A stretch of 51,609 nucleotides of DNA from Crocinitomicaceae bacterium. Its GTDB lineage: Bacteria; Bacteroidota; Bacteroidia; Flavobacteriales_D; Crocinitomicaceae. The stretch covers positions 1 through 51,609 of the forward strand of contig JAGNZC010000018.1 of NCBI GenBank assembly GCA_017984635.1, written 5' to 3'. Below are positions 41,173 to 51,392 of the stretch, one piece after another (position 1 is the first letter of the stretch; each line of letters opens with the position of its first letter). Under the pieces are notes generated by a model. The model did no database searches and had not been told where the DNA came from. It was given only the letters and a program-made list of their open reading frames with translations. Made by a program: the position numbers and the translations under genes.

Positions 41173-41198
41173 AAAAAGCCTGTAAAAACAGGCTTTTT
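41173..41198. terminator. Bidirectional terminator between the M16 and cyclophilin genes
   Basis: An 11-bp perfect stem AAAAAGCCTGT (41173-41183) / ACAGGCTTTTT (41188-41198) with an AAAA loop has an extended A run upstream, giving a T tract in each direction. It serves both convergent genes. Confidence 0.85.
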
Positions 41199-41213
41199 AA
41201 ATATTTAATATGA

Positions 41214-41666
41214 TTAATCAACGATTTCGATTGAATCAATTGAATCGTCTTGACGAATCGCATCAATCACATCTAAGCCTTCGATAACTTTTCCAAAGCA
41301 TGTATGATTTCCATCTAAATGTGCTGTGTTGTTGCGTGAGTGACAAACAAAAAATTGTGAACCACCTGTATTTCTACCTGCGTGAGCCATTGATAAAACA
41401 CCGCGATCGTGGTATTGGTTTCCACCTGTTACTTCACAATCGATTTTGTAACCAGGTCCACCTGTTCCAGGCATTCCATTTGCTCCATCACGTGAGTTTG
41501 GACATCCACCTTGAATCACGAAATCTGGTAATACACGGTGAAATTTCAAGCCATTGTAAAAACCATCTTTTGCTAATTTTACAAAATTCGCAACTGTTTT
41601 TGGCGTATCTTCTGTATACAATGAAACTTTCATTGTTCCTTTGTTTGTTGTAATTATTGCTTCCAT
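41214..41666 (-). CDS. Cyclophilin-type peptidyl-prolyl cis-trans isomerase
   Basis: A 150-aa, single-domain cyclophilin close to PpiB. Motifs are TVANFVKLAKDGFYNGLKFHR, VLPDFVIQGGCP, GGSQFFVCH and HLDGNHTCFGKVIEG. No signal peptide, so it is cytoplasmic; it catalyses proline isomerisation in folding proteins. The gene has a -7 box (41683-41690) and ends in the shared bidirectional terminator. Confidence 0.95.
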   Translation of the reverse strand: MEAIITTNKGTMKVSLYTEDTPKTVANFVKLAKDGFYNGLKFHRVLPDFVIQGGCPNSRDGANGMPGTGGPGYKIDCEVTGGNQYHDRGVLSMAHAGRNTGGSQFFVCHSRNNTAHLDGNHTCFGKVIEGLDVIDAIRQDDSIDSIEIVD

Positions 41667-41682
41667 TTATTCTATTTTTTCA

Positions 41683-41690
41683 CAAAGATA
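41683..41690 (-). promoter_or_regulatory. Candidate -7 box (TATCTTTG) for the cyclophilin gene
   Basis: TATCTTTG on the minus strand lies 17 nt upstream of the ATG at 41666. The -33 region (about 41713-41717) contains TTTA rather than TTTG. Confidence 0.5.
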
Positions 41691-41721
41691 GTTTTTTCAT
41701 TTTGTTCCTTTCTATAAATAA

Positions 41722-42291
41722 CTAAAAAACCCGATTCCATTCACAACTATTGACAACATCATATAATTTAAAAATACCTTGCCCATATATGAGTTGAGCA
41801 AAATTAAAACGGCCAATCGAGCTGTTCATATTTATCGTATCTCCAAAAACTTTACCTGTACCAAGTGAAGAAGGAGTAGCTGATTCTTCAATATAAAAAT
41901 TACTAGTTAAAACAAATTCTTCTGTAAAATACAAACGTAATTTAGTGAAGTTTTCTTTTTCACTCATGGAAATATCGAAATAGAGTTCTATAGTAGAACC
42001 ATAATTATTTTTATAAGTTAATTGCTCAATACAAATAGGAGCACTTCCTGTTCCTCCTTCGCTTAATGGATTGTTGGATTCAGTTCTTGGTAGTGTTATA
42101 TATTTGATGTTCATTACAATTTTAAGTGTGTCATTGGCAGAATTCGTGAATTTTAAGAGCGAAGTGTCAGGAAAATAATTTTTTAAACCTTCAGGAAAAC
42201 CAGGGCAATTGATTGTTTTTTTGCAACTAACTATTAAAAAGCTTGAAACAATCAATAGGATGTAATTGAATTTAAAATTAGAATTCATCAT
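41722..42291 (-). CDS. Lipoprotein of unknown function
   Basis: A 189-aa lipoprotein precursor: a short basic start, hydrophobic segment and lipobox ending at Cys23 (SSFLIVSCKK). The mature part is beta-rich and has no catalytic motif; about 25 residues after the lipobox there is a CPGFPEGL segment. Two adjacent ATG codons (42291 and 42288) are possible starts. It is divergent from bshC and tail-to-head with the cyclophilin gene. Function unknown. Confidence 0.8.
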   Translation of the reverse strand: MMNSNFKFNYILLIVSSFLIVSCKKTINCPGFPEGLKNYFPDTSLLKFTNSANDTLKIVMNIKYITLPRTESNNPLSEGGTGSAPICIEQLTYKNNYGSTIELYFDISMSEKENFTKLRLYFTEEFVLTSNFYIEESATPSSLGTGKVFGDTINMNSSIGRFNFAQLIYGQGIFKLYDVVNSCEWNRVF

Positions 42292-42392
42292 CTAGTTAAG
42301 TTTTTGTTTTACAAATATTTGATATTTTTCTTAAAATTCAAAGTTTCGGTTTTAAAATGACTTGAAATCAAACTTTTTCAACCATTTTTCCT

Positions 42393-42400
42393 TAAATTTG
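42393..42400 (+). promoter_or_regulatory. Possible -7 box (TAAATTTG) immediately upstream of bshC
   Basis: TAAATTTG fits TAnnTTTG, but it ends 3 nt before the ATG at 42404, so a transcript starting from it would be essentially leaderless. The -33 TTG is not at the right distance. Included as a weak candidate. Confidence 0.3.
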
Positions 42401-42403
42401 TCC

Positions 42404-43999
42404 ATGCAAAAATTCACTTTTAAGCGTCAAGATACGGGCTTGTTTACAGATCAACAATTGAACTTAGCGTGCCATCAAGAGCGATTGCTTCCATTTATCA
42501 ATCGTGTTTTTTCAAAAGAAAATTTTGAACAACAAATTGCTTTAAAAAAACAAAATTTTAGCGACGATAAAAGAGCAGTTTTGGTAGCTGTTTTAAGTGA
42601 AAATTATGCTAAAATCACCACAACGGAAAAGGTAAAAAACACTATTGATGCGTTAAAAGAATCAACTACTTTTACGGTTACAACTGGACACCAATTGTCA
42701 TTATTTACCGGTCCAATCTATTTTATTTATAAAATTCTCCATGTTATTCGTTTGGCTGAAGAATTGGCACTAGCATATCCTGAAAACAAATTTGTTCCCG
42801 TTTTTTGGATGGCATCTGAAGATCATGATTTTGAAGAAATTCAATCCATACAATTGTTTAATCAACAAATTACATGGGATACAGCTCAAAAAGGACCGGT
42901 TGGTCGTTTTGAATTAACTGATTTTGAAGTGGTTAAAAATACGGTAAAAACATTGTTTTCGTCTCATTCAGATAATGAGATTGATGTTTTGATGGATGCT
43001 TATGCTGGAGAAAATTTGGCAGAGGCAACTTTTTCCTTTGTAAATGCCTTATTTCAGAAATACGGATTAGTAATTGTAGATGGCGATCATCCCTCGCTTA
43101 AACAAGAATTTGCAGCAACAATGCGCCAAGAGTTGGAACATCAATTTTCCTATCATGCTGTTCAAAAAACCAACGAGGTATTACAGAAAGAAGGGTATAA
43201 ATTACAAGTTAATGCACGTGAGATTAATTTGTTTTACTTGCAAGAACAAGCAAGAGAACGAATTTTACATGTAGAAGATGGTTTTTATATTGAAGGAAAA
43301 GGAACCCTTTCAAAAGAGTATTTATTGGAAGAATTAGCAAATCATCCTGATCGTTTTTCTCCAAATGTTATTTTACGGCCTTTGTACCAAGAAACTATTT
43401 TGCCTAATTTGTGTTACGTAGGTGGTGTTGGAGAAATGGCCTATTGGTTGCAATTGAAAGGCGTTTTTGATGCGGTTAATGAAGTGTATCCATTGATTCA
43501 AGTGCGATCTTCTTTATTGTATATTGATCCCGCAACTGCAAAAAAAATGGATAAAGTATCGATGAACTTGACTCAATTATTTGAAGATGTTGCCGTTGTT
43601 AAAAAAGCATATTTGAAAGAGTTTGCTGCAGATGATGTAGATTTTTCAAGCATTGAGAAACAGATGCTGGATCTAAAATCAAGTATTATTGAGAAAGTAA
43701 TGAGTGCTGATTTTAATTTGGAGAAATACGCCATTGCCGAAACATTGAAATTGGAAAAGCAAGTTGCATCCATCCAAGAAAAAGTTGTTAAATCAGTCAA
43801 GCAACGACACGAAACCGCTTTAAAAACGATTGAACAAGTCAATGAAAAATTGTTTCCTGACAATGGAATGCAAGAACGTTCATTGAATTTATTTCAATTG
43901 TGTAATACCGGAAAAGTGGCAGAAATTGTGACGGGTTTTTATAAATCCATCGATCCTTTTGATCCTGATTTTGTGATTTTGAGATCTACTGCTGAATAA
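42404..43999 (+). CDS. bshC: BshC, bacillithiol biosynthesis cysteine-adding enzyme
   Basis: A 531-aa protein of normal BshC length. It is chosen to start at ATG 42404 because it then begins MQKFTFKRQDTGLFTDQQ, in line with other BshC N-termini; a longer TTG start is unlikely. Motifs include TVTTGHQLSLFTGPIYFIYK, PVFWMASEDHDFEEI, VIVDGDHPSLK and LPNLCYVGGVGEMAYWLQLKG. BshC adds cysteine to glucosaminyl-malate to make bacillithiol, the low-molecular-weight thiol of many Firmicutes and Bacteroidota. The final helices form a coiled-coil-like region (EKYAIAETLKLEKQVASIQE). It is a single gene. The bshA and bshB genes are not in the window. Confidence 0.95.
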   Translation: MQKFTFKRQDTGLFTDQQLNLACHQERLLPFINRVFSKENFEQQIALKKQNFSDDKRAVLVAVLSENYAKITTTEKVKNTIDALKESTTFTVTTGHQLSLFTGPIYFIYKILHVIRLAEELALAYPENKFVPVFWMASEDHDFEEIQSIQLFNQQITWDTAQKGPVGRFELTDFEVVKNTVKTLFSSHSDNEIDVLMDAYAGENLAEATFSFVNALFQKYGLVIVDGDHPSLKQEFAATMRQELEHQFSYHAVQKTNEVLQKEGYKLQVNAREINLFYLQEQARERILHVEDGFYIEGKGTLSKEYLLEELANHPDRFSPNVILRPLYQETILPNLCYVGGVGEMAYWLQLKGVFDAVNEVYPLIQVRSSLLYIDPATAKKMDKVSMNLTQLFEDVAVVKKAYLKEFAADDVDFSSIEKQMLDLKSSIIEKVMSADFNLEKYAIAETLKLEKQVASIQEKVVKSVKQRHETALKTIEQVNEKLFPDNGMQERSLNLFQLCNTGKVAEIVTGFYKSIDPFDPDFVILRSTAE

Positions 44000-44080
44000 G
44001 CAACTTTTTCAATCTTAAAATATAATGTAAATTTGTATACTATTTTACTAAAAATGCCGTTTGAAGGCTAGATTTTAACT

Positions 44081-46711
44081 ATGCGTTTTACTCTTTTTTT
44101 AATTTTAATGTCATCGATACACCTATTTGCTCAACAAGTGCGTGTGACTGGTCGTTGCGTGGATAAAAAAGGAACAGGTATAGAATTGGTTAAGATCCAA
44201 CAAATTTCTGCGCAAAATCAAATTGTTTTTTCGGATGAAACAGGTGATTTTGAATTCAGTGCAACAGCAAATGACAGTCTTAAACTTCAATTTCAATCGG
44301 GAGAATTTGTAGAAGTAAGGTCGTTTTTCATTCCCAATCAACCTTTGTTTTCTATTGGAAGTGTGAAGTTTTCGTTTATTATTCAAAAAGAAATAAGTGT
44401 TAAAGCTTCTCTTTTTGATCCGTTTGAAATTCCAAAATTGCCTTATTACGATTTACAAAAATTACCTAACTCAAGTGTGGAACGGTCATTGGTCTACACT
44501 ACAGCAGCATCATCCAATAATGAGTTAACAACGAATTACAATGTGCGCGGAGGTAGCTATGATGAAAATTTAGTCTATGTGAATGGGTTTTCAATCTATC
44601 GTCCATTTTTAACACGAAGTGGCCAACAAGAAGGGATGAGTTTTATCAATTCAGCTTTGGTTAAATCTATCCGTTTTTCTGCTGGTGGATTTGATGCACA
44701 ATACGGCGATAAATTGAGTTCTGTATTGGATATAGAATACAAAACGCCCACTGTTTTTAAAGGTTCGGCTATGGCATCCATGTTGGGGGTTGAAGCACAT
44801 GCAGAACAAAAAGTTTCTTCACGCTTTAATTATTTGATCGGAGCAAGGTATCGTTCTAATGGTTATTTTTTGAATTCACTTCCTGCTCAAGGTGGTTACA
44901 ATCCTGTTTTTTGGGATGCACAATTATTGACGAATTATGAATTGACAGAAAATTTATCTTGGTCTGTTATAGGCCATTTCTCTAGCAATACCTATCAGTT
45001 TTCACCACAAACGCAAGAAACAGACTTTGGAACTGCAAATGAAGCTTACCGTTTTAAAATTTATTTTGACGGTCAAGAATTGACTCGTTTTCAAACAATG
45101 ATGGGAGGAACTGCCTTGAAATGGCGCGCAAATAAACGCACGAAATTAGATTTCTATACAACCGTGTTCAATACCAATGAAAAAGAAGCCTTTGATATTC
45201 AAGGGCAATATTACATCAACCAATTAGAAATGGATCCGTCAAAAGAAAATTATGGCGATTCAATAGCTGTATTGGGAATTGGTACTTTTTTAAATCATGC
45301 ACGCAATCAGTTAACAGCAACAATCGTTAATGTATACCACAACGGTCAATTTGTAATACAAAATAAATACGTTGATAACGAACGTAAAAACTACCGTAAT
45401 CATGCGATTAATTGGGGTTTAAATTATCAGTACGATGTTTTTAATGATCGATTAAGTGAGTGGAAAATGATCGATTCAGCAGGTTATTCGTTGCCGCAAG
45501 GTTCTAATAATCAAGTTGAATTGTTAGAAACAATCAAAGGGAAATTAGCGTTAGAATCCTATCGTTTGACAGGTTTTTTACAAGGTAATTTCGCTTGGTC
45601 AAAAACAAAACGAGATTTTGTAGCTACTGCCCATAAAAAATTCAAAATCGACGGGAAAAGGGTGCTAAAATCTTTTGCGGATACAATTCGAGAATCCAAT
45701 TCTAAATGGGCATTGAATATAGGGTCTCGTGTAGGTTATACATCTGCTAATCAAGAATTTTTTGTTACACCACGGGTTTCTTTAACGTTCATTCCAAGAA
45801 TTTATATGGTCCGAGATGGTCATGTGAAAAGACGTGATGTTGCGATACGTTTGGCATCAGGTTTGTATTACCAACCACCTTTTTACAGAGAATTCAGAAC
45901 ATTTGATGGGCAATTAAATTTAAATGTAAAAGCACAAAAATCGTTTCACATAGTTGCTGGTTCAGATTTGTTTTTCAATATGTGGAACCGAGAAGTACCG
46001 TTTAAATTTACAGCGGAGGCTTACTACAAACATTTATGGGATGTAAATCCATACGAAATTGACAATGTTCGTACACGTTATTATGCTGAAAACAATGCCG
46101 TTGCTTATGCTTATGGGTTGGATTTAAATGTTCACGGACAATTTATTGAAGGGATTGAATCTTTTTTTAAAATCGGATTTCTTTCAACGAAAGAAGATAT
46201 TTTAAATGATTCTTATAAAGAATTTTACAATGCAGCAGGTGAAAAAATAATTTTTGGCTATTCAGAAGATCAAACCGTTGTTGATAGTGCTACCATTTAT
46301 CCGGGCTACATTCCAAGACCAACAGATCAGTTTTTAAATTTTGCAGCATTGGTTCAAGATCGTATGCCTGGTTATGAAAGCTTCTCAGTACAAATGGGTT
46401 TACAATACGGAACACCCTTGCCGTATGGTCCGCCAGACGATAATCGCTATAAAGACACGTTGCGGATGAGTTCCTATTTCAGAGTTGATATTGGATTTTC
46501 GTATGACTTTTTATACGAGAAAAAAGCAAAAAAGAATTTCTTTACTAAAAACTTTACAGATGCAGTACTTTCTTTTGAAGTGTTGAATCTAATGGGAATC
46601 AATAACGTGCTTTCCAAACAATGGATTCAAGATGTGGAAGGGAAATATTATTCAATCCCGAACTACTTAACACAACGGCGCTTTAATTTGAAAATGATTG
46701 TGAGGTTTTAA
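44081..46711 (+). CDS. TonB-dependent outer-membrane receptor with carboxypeptidase-like regulatory domain
   Basis: An 876-aa protein. Signal peptide at 1-18, a CarboxypepD_reg-like domain at about 22-108 (VRVTGRCVDKKGTGIELVKI), a plug domain (about 120-225: NYNVRGGSYDENLVYVNGF and FSAGGFDAQYGDKLSSVLDI) and a long C-terminal beta-barrel that ends in the expected aromatic residue (KMIVRF). It resembles ligand-gated TonB receptors of Bacteroidota without a SusD partner next to it, so it is not an obvious polysaccharide locus. The ligand cannot be told. Upstream is bshC, 81 bp away. Confidence 0.93.
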   Translation: MRFTLFLILMSSIHLFAQQVRVTGRCVDKKGTGIELVKIQQISAQNQIVFSDETGDFEFSATANDSLKLQFQSGEFVEVRSFFIPNQPLFSIGSVKFSFIIQKEISVKASLFDPFEIPKLPYYDLQKLPNSSVERSLVYTTAASSNNELTTNYNVRGGSYDENLVYVNGFSIYRPFLTRSGQQEGMSFINSALVKSIRFSAGGFDAQYGDKLSSVLDIEYKTPTVFKGSAMASMLGVEAHAEQKVSSRFNYLIGARYRSNGYFLNSLPAQGGYNPVFWDAQLLTNYELTENLSWSVIGHFSSNTYQFSPQTQETDFGTANEAYRFKIYFDGQELTRFQTMMGGTALKWRANKRTKLDFYTTVFNTNEKEAFDIQGQYYINQLEMDPSKENYGDSIAVLGIGTFLNHARNQLTATIVNVYHNGQFVIQNKYVDNERKNYRNHAINWGLNYQYDVFNDRLSEWKMIDSAGYSLPQGSNNQVELLETIKGKLALESYRLTGFLQGNFAWSKTKRDFVATAHKKFKIDGKRVLKSFADTIRESNSKWALNIGSRVGYTSANQEFFVTPRVSLTFIPRIYMVRDGHVKRRDVAIRLASGLYYQPPFYREFRTFDGQLNLNVKAQKSFHIVAGSDLFFNMWNREVPFKFTAEAYYKHLWDVNPYEIDNVRTRYYAENNAVAYAYGLDLNVHGQFIEGIESFFKIGFLSTKEDILNDSYKEFYNAAGEKIIFGYSEDQTVVDSATIYPGYIPRPTDQFLNFAALVQDRMPGYESFSVQMGLQYGTPLPYGPPDDNRYKDTLRMSSYFRVDIGFSYDFLYEKKAKKNFFTKNFTDAVLSFEVLNLMGINNVLSKQWIQDVEGKYYSIPNYLTQRRFNLKMIVRF

Positions 46712-46773
46712 TTCGTATTCCATTTTTCGCTTTAACTTTCTTTCCAAAAGCATACTTTAACGGCTATTTTTTG

Positions 46774-46781
46774 TATTTTTA
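46774..46781 (+). promoter_or_regulatory. Candidate -7 box (TATTTTTA) for icmF
   Basis: TATTTTTA is one base off TAnnTTTG and lies 28 nt upstream of the icmF ATG, with ACCCCGC following. No TTG at the -33 distance. Weak support. Confidence 0.35.
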
Positions 46782-46809
46782 CCCCGCAAATAAAAGAACA
46801 AAATAGGGT

Positions 46810-49800
46810 ATGGAAATAGTAGCGCCTTACAAGCCAATCAATAAAATTAGAATTGTTACAGCAGCTTCGTTATTCGATGGTCACGATGCCGCTATCAATA
46901 TCATGCGACGCATCATTCAAGCAACGGGCTGTGAAGTGATTCACTTAGGTCACGATCGCTCGGTTGAAGAAGTAGTGAATTGTGCAATTCAAGAAGATGC
47001 GCAAGCGATTGCAATGACTTCTTACCAAGGAGGACATACAGAATATTTTAAATTTATGTATGATTTATTGAAAGAAAAAGGCGCGCCGCATATCAAAATT
47101 TTTGGTGGTGGTGGTGGTACTATTTTACCTTCAGAAATCGAAGAATTACAAGCTTACGGAATAACACGCATTTATCATCCAGATGATGGACGTGCAATGG
47201 GTTTGCAAGGAATGATCAATGATTTGGTTCAAAAATCAGATTTTCCAGTCGGACAAAATGTGGAGCAAGATGTTCCAAAAATTAAAGAGAAATTTGTTCC
47301 TGCGATTGCTCATATTATTTCTGCAGCAGAGAATTATCCAGAGGAATCAAAAGCTGTTTTAGCACAAGTTGCTGAGATGGCTAAAAATGTAAATGTTCCA
47401 GTTTTAGGAATCACAGGAACAGGTGGTGCTGGTAAATCATCCTTGGTGGATGAATTAGTTCGTCGTTTTTTAATTGATTTCCCTACAAAACAAATTGCAG
47501 TTGTTTCTGTTGATCCATCTAAACGTAAAACAGGTGGCGCATTGTTGGGTGATCGTATTCGTATGAATTCTATCAAAAGCGACCGAGTTTACATGCGATC
47601 TTTGGCTACTCGTCAATCAAATTTAGCATTATCAAAGCATGTTGCTGAAGCCATTACGGTTTTAAAAGCAGCTGAATACGATTTGATAATTTTAGAAACG
47701 TCCGGAATTGGTCAATCAGACACAGAAATTTTAGAACATTCTGATATGTCGTTGTACGTGATGACTCCGGAATATGGAGCAGCAACGCAATTGGAGAAAA
47801 TAGATATGTTGGATTTTGCAGATGTTATTGCATTGAATAAATTTGACAAACGTGGTGCGTTGGACGCTTTGCGCGATGTGCGGAAACAATACCAACGTAA
47901 CCATAATTTATGGGAAGCTGATGTTGATTCTATGCCTGTTTATGGAACAATTGCTTCTCAATTTAACGATCCTGGTATGAATTCTTTGTATAAAGTGATC
48001 ATGGATAAAGTTGTTGAAGTTTCAGGTGCAGATTTGAAATCAACGTTTGAAATCACCAAAGAAATGTCGGAGAAGATTTTCGTGATTCCACCGGATAGAA
48101 CACGTTATTTATCTGAGATTTCTGAAAACAATCGTTCGTATGATAAATGGGTCAATGATCAAGTATTGGTGGCGGATAAATTACAAGGCTTGCATTCTTC
48201 TATGGAAACGATTCGTGAATCGTCAATGGAAGATAAAGATCGTTTGGTTAAAGCATTAGCAGAAGTATTTGAAACTGAAAAATTGAATTTTGACCCAAAA
48301 AATTGGGACATTTTACAAAAATGGTCGGACAAAAAAGCTACCTACAAAAATCCTACGTTTGAATTTAAAGTTCGCGATAAAATATTAAAATTAGATACAC
48401 ACACAGAATCACTTTCACATTTACAAATTCCAAAAATATCTATGCCAAAATACAATGGCTGGGGTGATATTTTACGATGGTCTTTGCAAGAAAATGTTCC
48501 AGGGGAATTCCCTTACACAGCAGGATTATTCCCATTCAAACGGGAAGGTGAAGATCCAACGCGTATGTTTGCAGGAGAAGGTGGACCTGAAAGAACCAAC
48601 AAACGTTTTCATTACGTTTCACTAGGAATGCCTGCAAAACGTTTATCAACTGCATTTGATTCAGTTACCTTGTATGGAAATGATCCGGCAATCCGTCCTG
48701 ATATTTACGGTAAAATCGGAAACTCGGGCGTTTCAATCTGTTGCCTAGACGATGCTAAAAAATTATATTCTGGTTTCGACTTGTCGCATCCAATGACTTC
48801 AGTTTCAATGACAATCAATGGACCTGCACCGATGTTATTGGGATTCTTTATGAATGCTGCCATTGATCAAAATTGTGAGAAATACATTGTTGCAAATGGA
48901 CTAGAATCAGAGATTGAAGCAAAAATTGCGGCTATTTACAAAGAAAAAGGAACCGTTCGACCAAGTTACCAAGGCGAATTACCAGAAGGGAATAATGGCT
49001 TAGGCTTGATGTTGTTAGGCGTTACGGGTGATCAAGTGTTGCCAGCTGAAATTTATTCAACAATCAAAGCTGAAACATTAACGCAAGTTCGTGGAACGGT
49101 TCAAGCAGATATTTTAAAAGAAGATCAAGCGCAGAACACGTGTATTTTCTCAACTGAATTTGCATTGCGTTTAATGGGGGATGTACAACAATATTTTATT
49201 CAAAATGGAGTGCGTAACTTCTATTCGGTTTCGATTTCTGGTTACCACATTGCTGAGGCTGGTGCGAATCCAATTACACAATTAGCCTTTACGTTAGCAA
49301 ATGGCTTTACCTATGTAGAATATTACATGAGTCGTGGAATGAGTATCAATGATTTTGGCCCTAACTTATCGTTCTTCTTCTCCAATGGAATTGATCCTGA
49401 ATATGCGGTAATTGGTCGTGTTTCAAGAAGAATATGGGCAAAAGCACTTGCACGTAAATACGGAGCAAATGCGCGCGCTCAAATGTTGAAATACCACATT
49501 CAAACGTCTGGACGTTCGTTACATGCTCAAGAAATTGATTTCAATGATATTCGTACAACGTTACAAGCATTGTATGCGATTTATGACAATTGTAACTCGT
49601 TGCATACCAACGCATATGATGAAGCAATTACAACACCAACGGAAGAGTCTGTTCGTCGTGCAATGGCCATTCAATTAATTATTAACCGTGAATTAGGATT
49701 GGCTAAAAATGAAAATCCATTACAAGGTTCATTTATTATTGAGGAATTAACTGATTTAGTAGAAGAAGCTGTATTGTTAGAGTTTGATCGCATAACAGAA

Positions 49801-50190
49801 CGTGGTGGAGTTTTAGGAGCAATGGAAACAATGTACCAACGTTCTAAAATTCAAGAAGAATCATTGTATTATGAAATGTTGAAACACACAGGTGAATTCC
49901 CAATTATTGGAGTAAACACCTTCTTAAGTTCAAAAGGTTCTCCAACCGTTCTTCCGAAAGAGGTTATTCGTGCAACAGAAGAAGAAAAAGCTTACCAAAT
50001 TACCATGTTGGAAAACTTGCAAAAAGGTAATGCTGAAATTGCTAAAAATGGAATTGAAAAGGTTCAAAATGCAGCAATTAGCAATCAAAATATGTTTGAA
50101 CAATTGATGGAAACATGTAAATATTCATCGTTAGGACAAATAACGGAAGCATTGTTTGAAGTGGGTGGTCAATATCGACGCAACATGTAA
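46810..50190 (+). CDS. icmF: IcmF, fused isobutyryl-CoA mutase with G-protein chaperone
   Basis: A 1126-aa fusion in the IcmF order. The cobalamin-binding domain at 1-140 has [11 protein letters not shown] (ligand His25). The MeaB-like GTPase domain (about 195-415) has a P-loop [17 protein letters not shown] near 200, [18 protein letters not shown] and NKFDKRGA. A linker precedes the mutase barrel (about 560-1110). The motif [20 protein letters not shown] and [19 protein letters not shown] replace the YxxRPWTxRQYAG type of methylmalonyl-CoA mutase, so isobutyryl-/butyryl-CoA (or pivalyl-/isovaleryl-CoA) isomerisation is indicated. The built-in GTPase loads and repairs the cofactor. The next gene overlaps its stop by one base. 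Confidence 0.96.
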   Translation: MEIVAPYKPINKIRIVTAASLFDGHDAAINIMRRIIQATGCEVIHLGHDRSVEEVVNCAIQEDAQAIAMTSYQGGHTEYFKFMYDLLKEKGAPHIKIFGGGGGTILPSEIEELQAYGITRIYHPDDGRAMGLQGMINDLVQKSDFPVGQNVEQDVPKIKEKFVPAIAHIISAAENYPEESKAVLAQVAEMAKNVNVPVLGITGTGGAGKSSLVDELVRRFLIDFPTKQIAVVSVDPSKRKTGGALLGDRIRMNSIKSDRVYMRSLATRQSNLALSKHVAEAITVLKAAEYDLIILETSGIGQSDTEILEHSDMSLYVMTPEYGAATQLEKIDMLDFADVIALNKFDKRGALDALRDVRKQYQRNHNLWEADVDSMPVYGTIASQFNDPGMNSLYKVIMDKVVEVSGADLKSTFEITKEMSEKIFVIPPDRTRYLSEISENNRSYDKWVNDQVLVADKLQGLHSSMETIRESSMEDKDRLVKALAEVFETEKLNFDPKNWDILQKWSDKKATYKNPTFEFKVRDKILKLDTHTESLSHLQIPKISMPKYNGWGDILRWSLQENVPGEFPYTAGLFPFKREGEDPTRMFAGEGGPERTNKRFHYVSLGMPAKRLSTAFDSVTLYGNDPAIRPDIYGKIGNSGVSICCLDDAKKLYSGFDLSHPMTSVSMTINGPAPMLLGFFMNAAIDQNCEKYIVANGLESEIEAKIAAIYKEKGTVRPSYQGELPEGNNGLGLMLLGVTGDQVLPAEIYSTIKAETLTQVRGTVQADILKEDQAQNTCIFSTEFALRLMGDVQQYFIQNGVRNFYSVSISGYHIAEAGANPITQLAFTLANGFTYVEYYMSRGMSINDFGPNLSFFFSNGIDPEYAVIGRVSRRIWAKALARKYGANARAQMLKYHIQTSGRSLHAQEIDFNDIRTTLQALYAIYDNCNSLHTNAYDEAITTPTEESVRRAMAIQLIINRELGLAKNENPLQGSFIIEELTDLVEEAVLLEFDRITERGGVLGAMETMYQRSKIQEESLYYEMLKHTGEFPIIGVNTFLSSKGSPTVLPKEVIRATEEEKAYQITMLENLQKGNAEIAKNGIEKVQNAAISNQNMFEQLMETCKYSSLGQITEALFEVGGQYRRNM

Positions 50191-51392
50191 TGCGAATGAA
50201 GAACATTCAAAATAATTGGTTAAAACCTCAACGATCAGCTTTGATCTTTGGGGTTTTTATTGTTTTATTTGTAACGCTTTTAGTTATTGTAGAAAAGTTA
50301 AACGGAAAATTTTATACCAACGATTTTGAAGTTTATTATTTAGCAGCAAAGGATTATTTTGCTGGAAAAAATCCTTATGTTTTTCCATATGGAGAGGATA
50401 CAGGTTTTTTTAAATATCCACCAACAACACTCTATTTCTTTTATTTTGCAACAAAACTTTCCTTTTTCACAGCTCAAATTGTTCATGTGATTTTGTTAGT
50501 TATTGCATTTGTCATGTCAGTATTTATTCTTAGAAAAGTACTTTTTTTAAGTAAGTTTAAGACAGTAAAACCGTATAATTGGGTTTTGTATACGGCCTTC
50601 TTTTTTTCGGTCATTCAATTGGTGCGAGAATTTCACATGGGTAATGTCAATTTATTTTTATTGTGTCTTTTTAGTCTTGGATTATACGCTTTGTTACTTA
50701 AAAAAGAATGGGGAACAATCATTTCATGGGGTTTTATGGTAATTTTAAAACCAATTGTTGTCATTGTTTTTATTCCTCTATTCTTTTATAAAAAATGGAA
50801 AATTATTGGAGGAATGTTTTTGTTAGGAATAGTGTTCTTTTTATTTCCACTTTTCAATAAGTCAATTAATGGTTTACTTGAAAGTTGGTATTCCTGGTTC
50901 TTGTCAGTAGCGAATCATGGCACATACATAGTTAGCCAATATTCATTAACGTATTTAGCATCGTATTATTTTGGAATTCATTCTAATTGGATTCCATCAA
51001 TTGTGGTCTTGTTATTGCTTCTTTTTGTTGAATTCAAACGGAACAAAGCAATCCATTACACGACACATTCACGCATCGAATTTTTTATTGTATTAATGGC
51101 TTTTACTCCTAATTTCTTTGTCACTGATACAGAGCATTTTTTATTATCGATGCCTTTATTATTACTGAATATTGTTTATTTACAACAACTTAAAAAATGG
51201 TATTATTGGTTGTTGTTTAGTATTCTTTTGCTACCATTTACCTTACGTTCGAATGATCTTATGACAGCCCATTTTTCTGATTTTATAGCAGAAATTGGAT
51301 TGTTGGGAATCGTCAATCTTTTAGCAATTGCACTTTTTTATTGTCTATCTTTTCAAGTTGCAAAACAACCTTTTAAATCAATTATCAAATGA
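50190..51392 (+). CDS. GT87/DUF2029-like polytopic membrane protein
   Basis: A 400-aa protein with about ten hydrophobic segments. The first loop contains NDFEVYYLAAKDYFAGKNPY and FKYPPTTLYFFY, a pattern of GT87 (DUF2029) polyprenyl-phosphate mannosyltransferase-like proteins, with Asp and Tyr residues in the expected loop. It is probably a sugar transferase acting on the outer side of the inner membrane, but the donor and acceptor are unknown. It starts on the last base of the icmF stop (TAATG) and overlaps the next gene by 4 nt. Confidence 0.85.
   Translation: MRMKNIQNNWLKPQRSALIFGVFIVLFVTLLVIVEKLNGKFYTNDFEVYYLAAKDYFAGKNPYVFPYGEDTGFFKYPPTTLYFFYFATKLSFFTAQIVHVILLVIAFVMSVFILRKVLFLSKFKTVKPYNWVLYTAFFFSVIQLVREFHMGNVNLFLLCLFSLGLYALLLKKEWGTIISWGFMVILKPIVVIVFIPLFFYKKWKIIGGMFLLGIVFFLFPLFNKSINGLLESWYSWFLSVANHGTYIVSQYSLTYLASYYFGIHSNWIPSIVVLLLLLFVEFKRNKAIHYTTHSRIEFFIVLMAFTPNFFVTDTEHFLLSMPLLLLNIVYLQQLKKWYYWLLFSILLLPFTLRSNDLMTAHFSDFIAEIGLLGIVNLLAIALFYCLSFQVAKQPFKSIIK

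Noticed and set aside
41300..41653. Plus-strand 117-aa open frame inside the cyclophilin gene
   Set aside because: It lies opposite a clear cyclophilin; the Leu/His-rich translation has no protein-like pattern.
43573..43863. Minus-strand 96-aa open frame inside bshC
   Set aside because: Antisense to an intact bshC gene; no start region, promoter or family resemblance.
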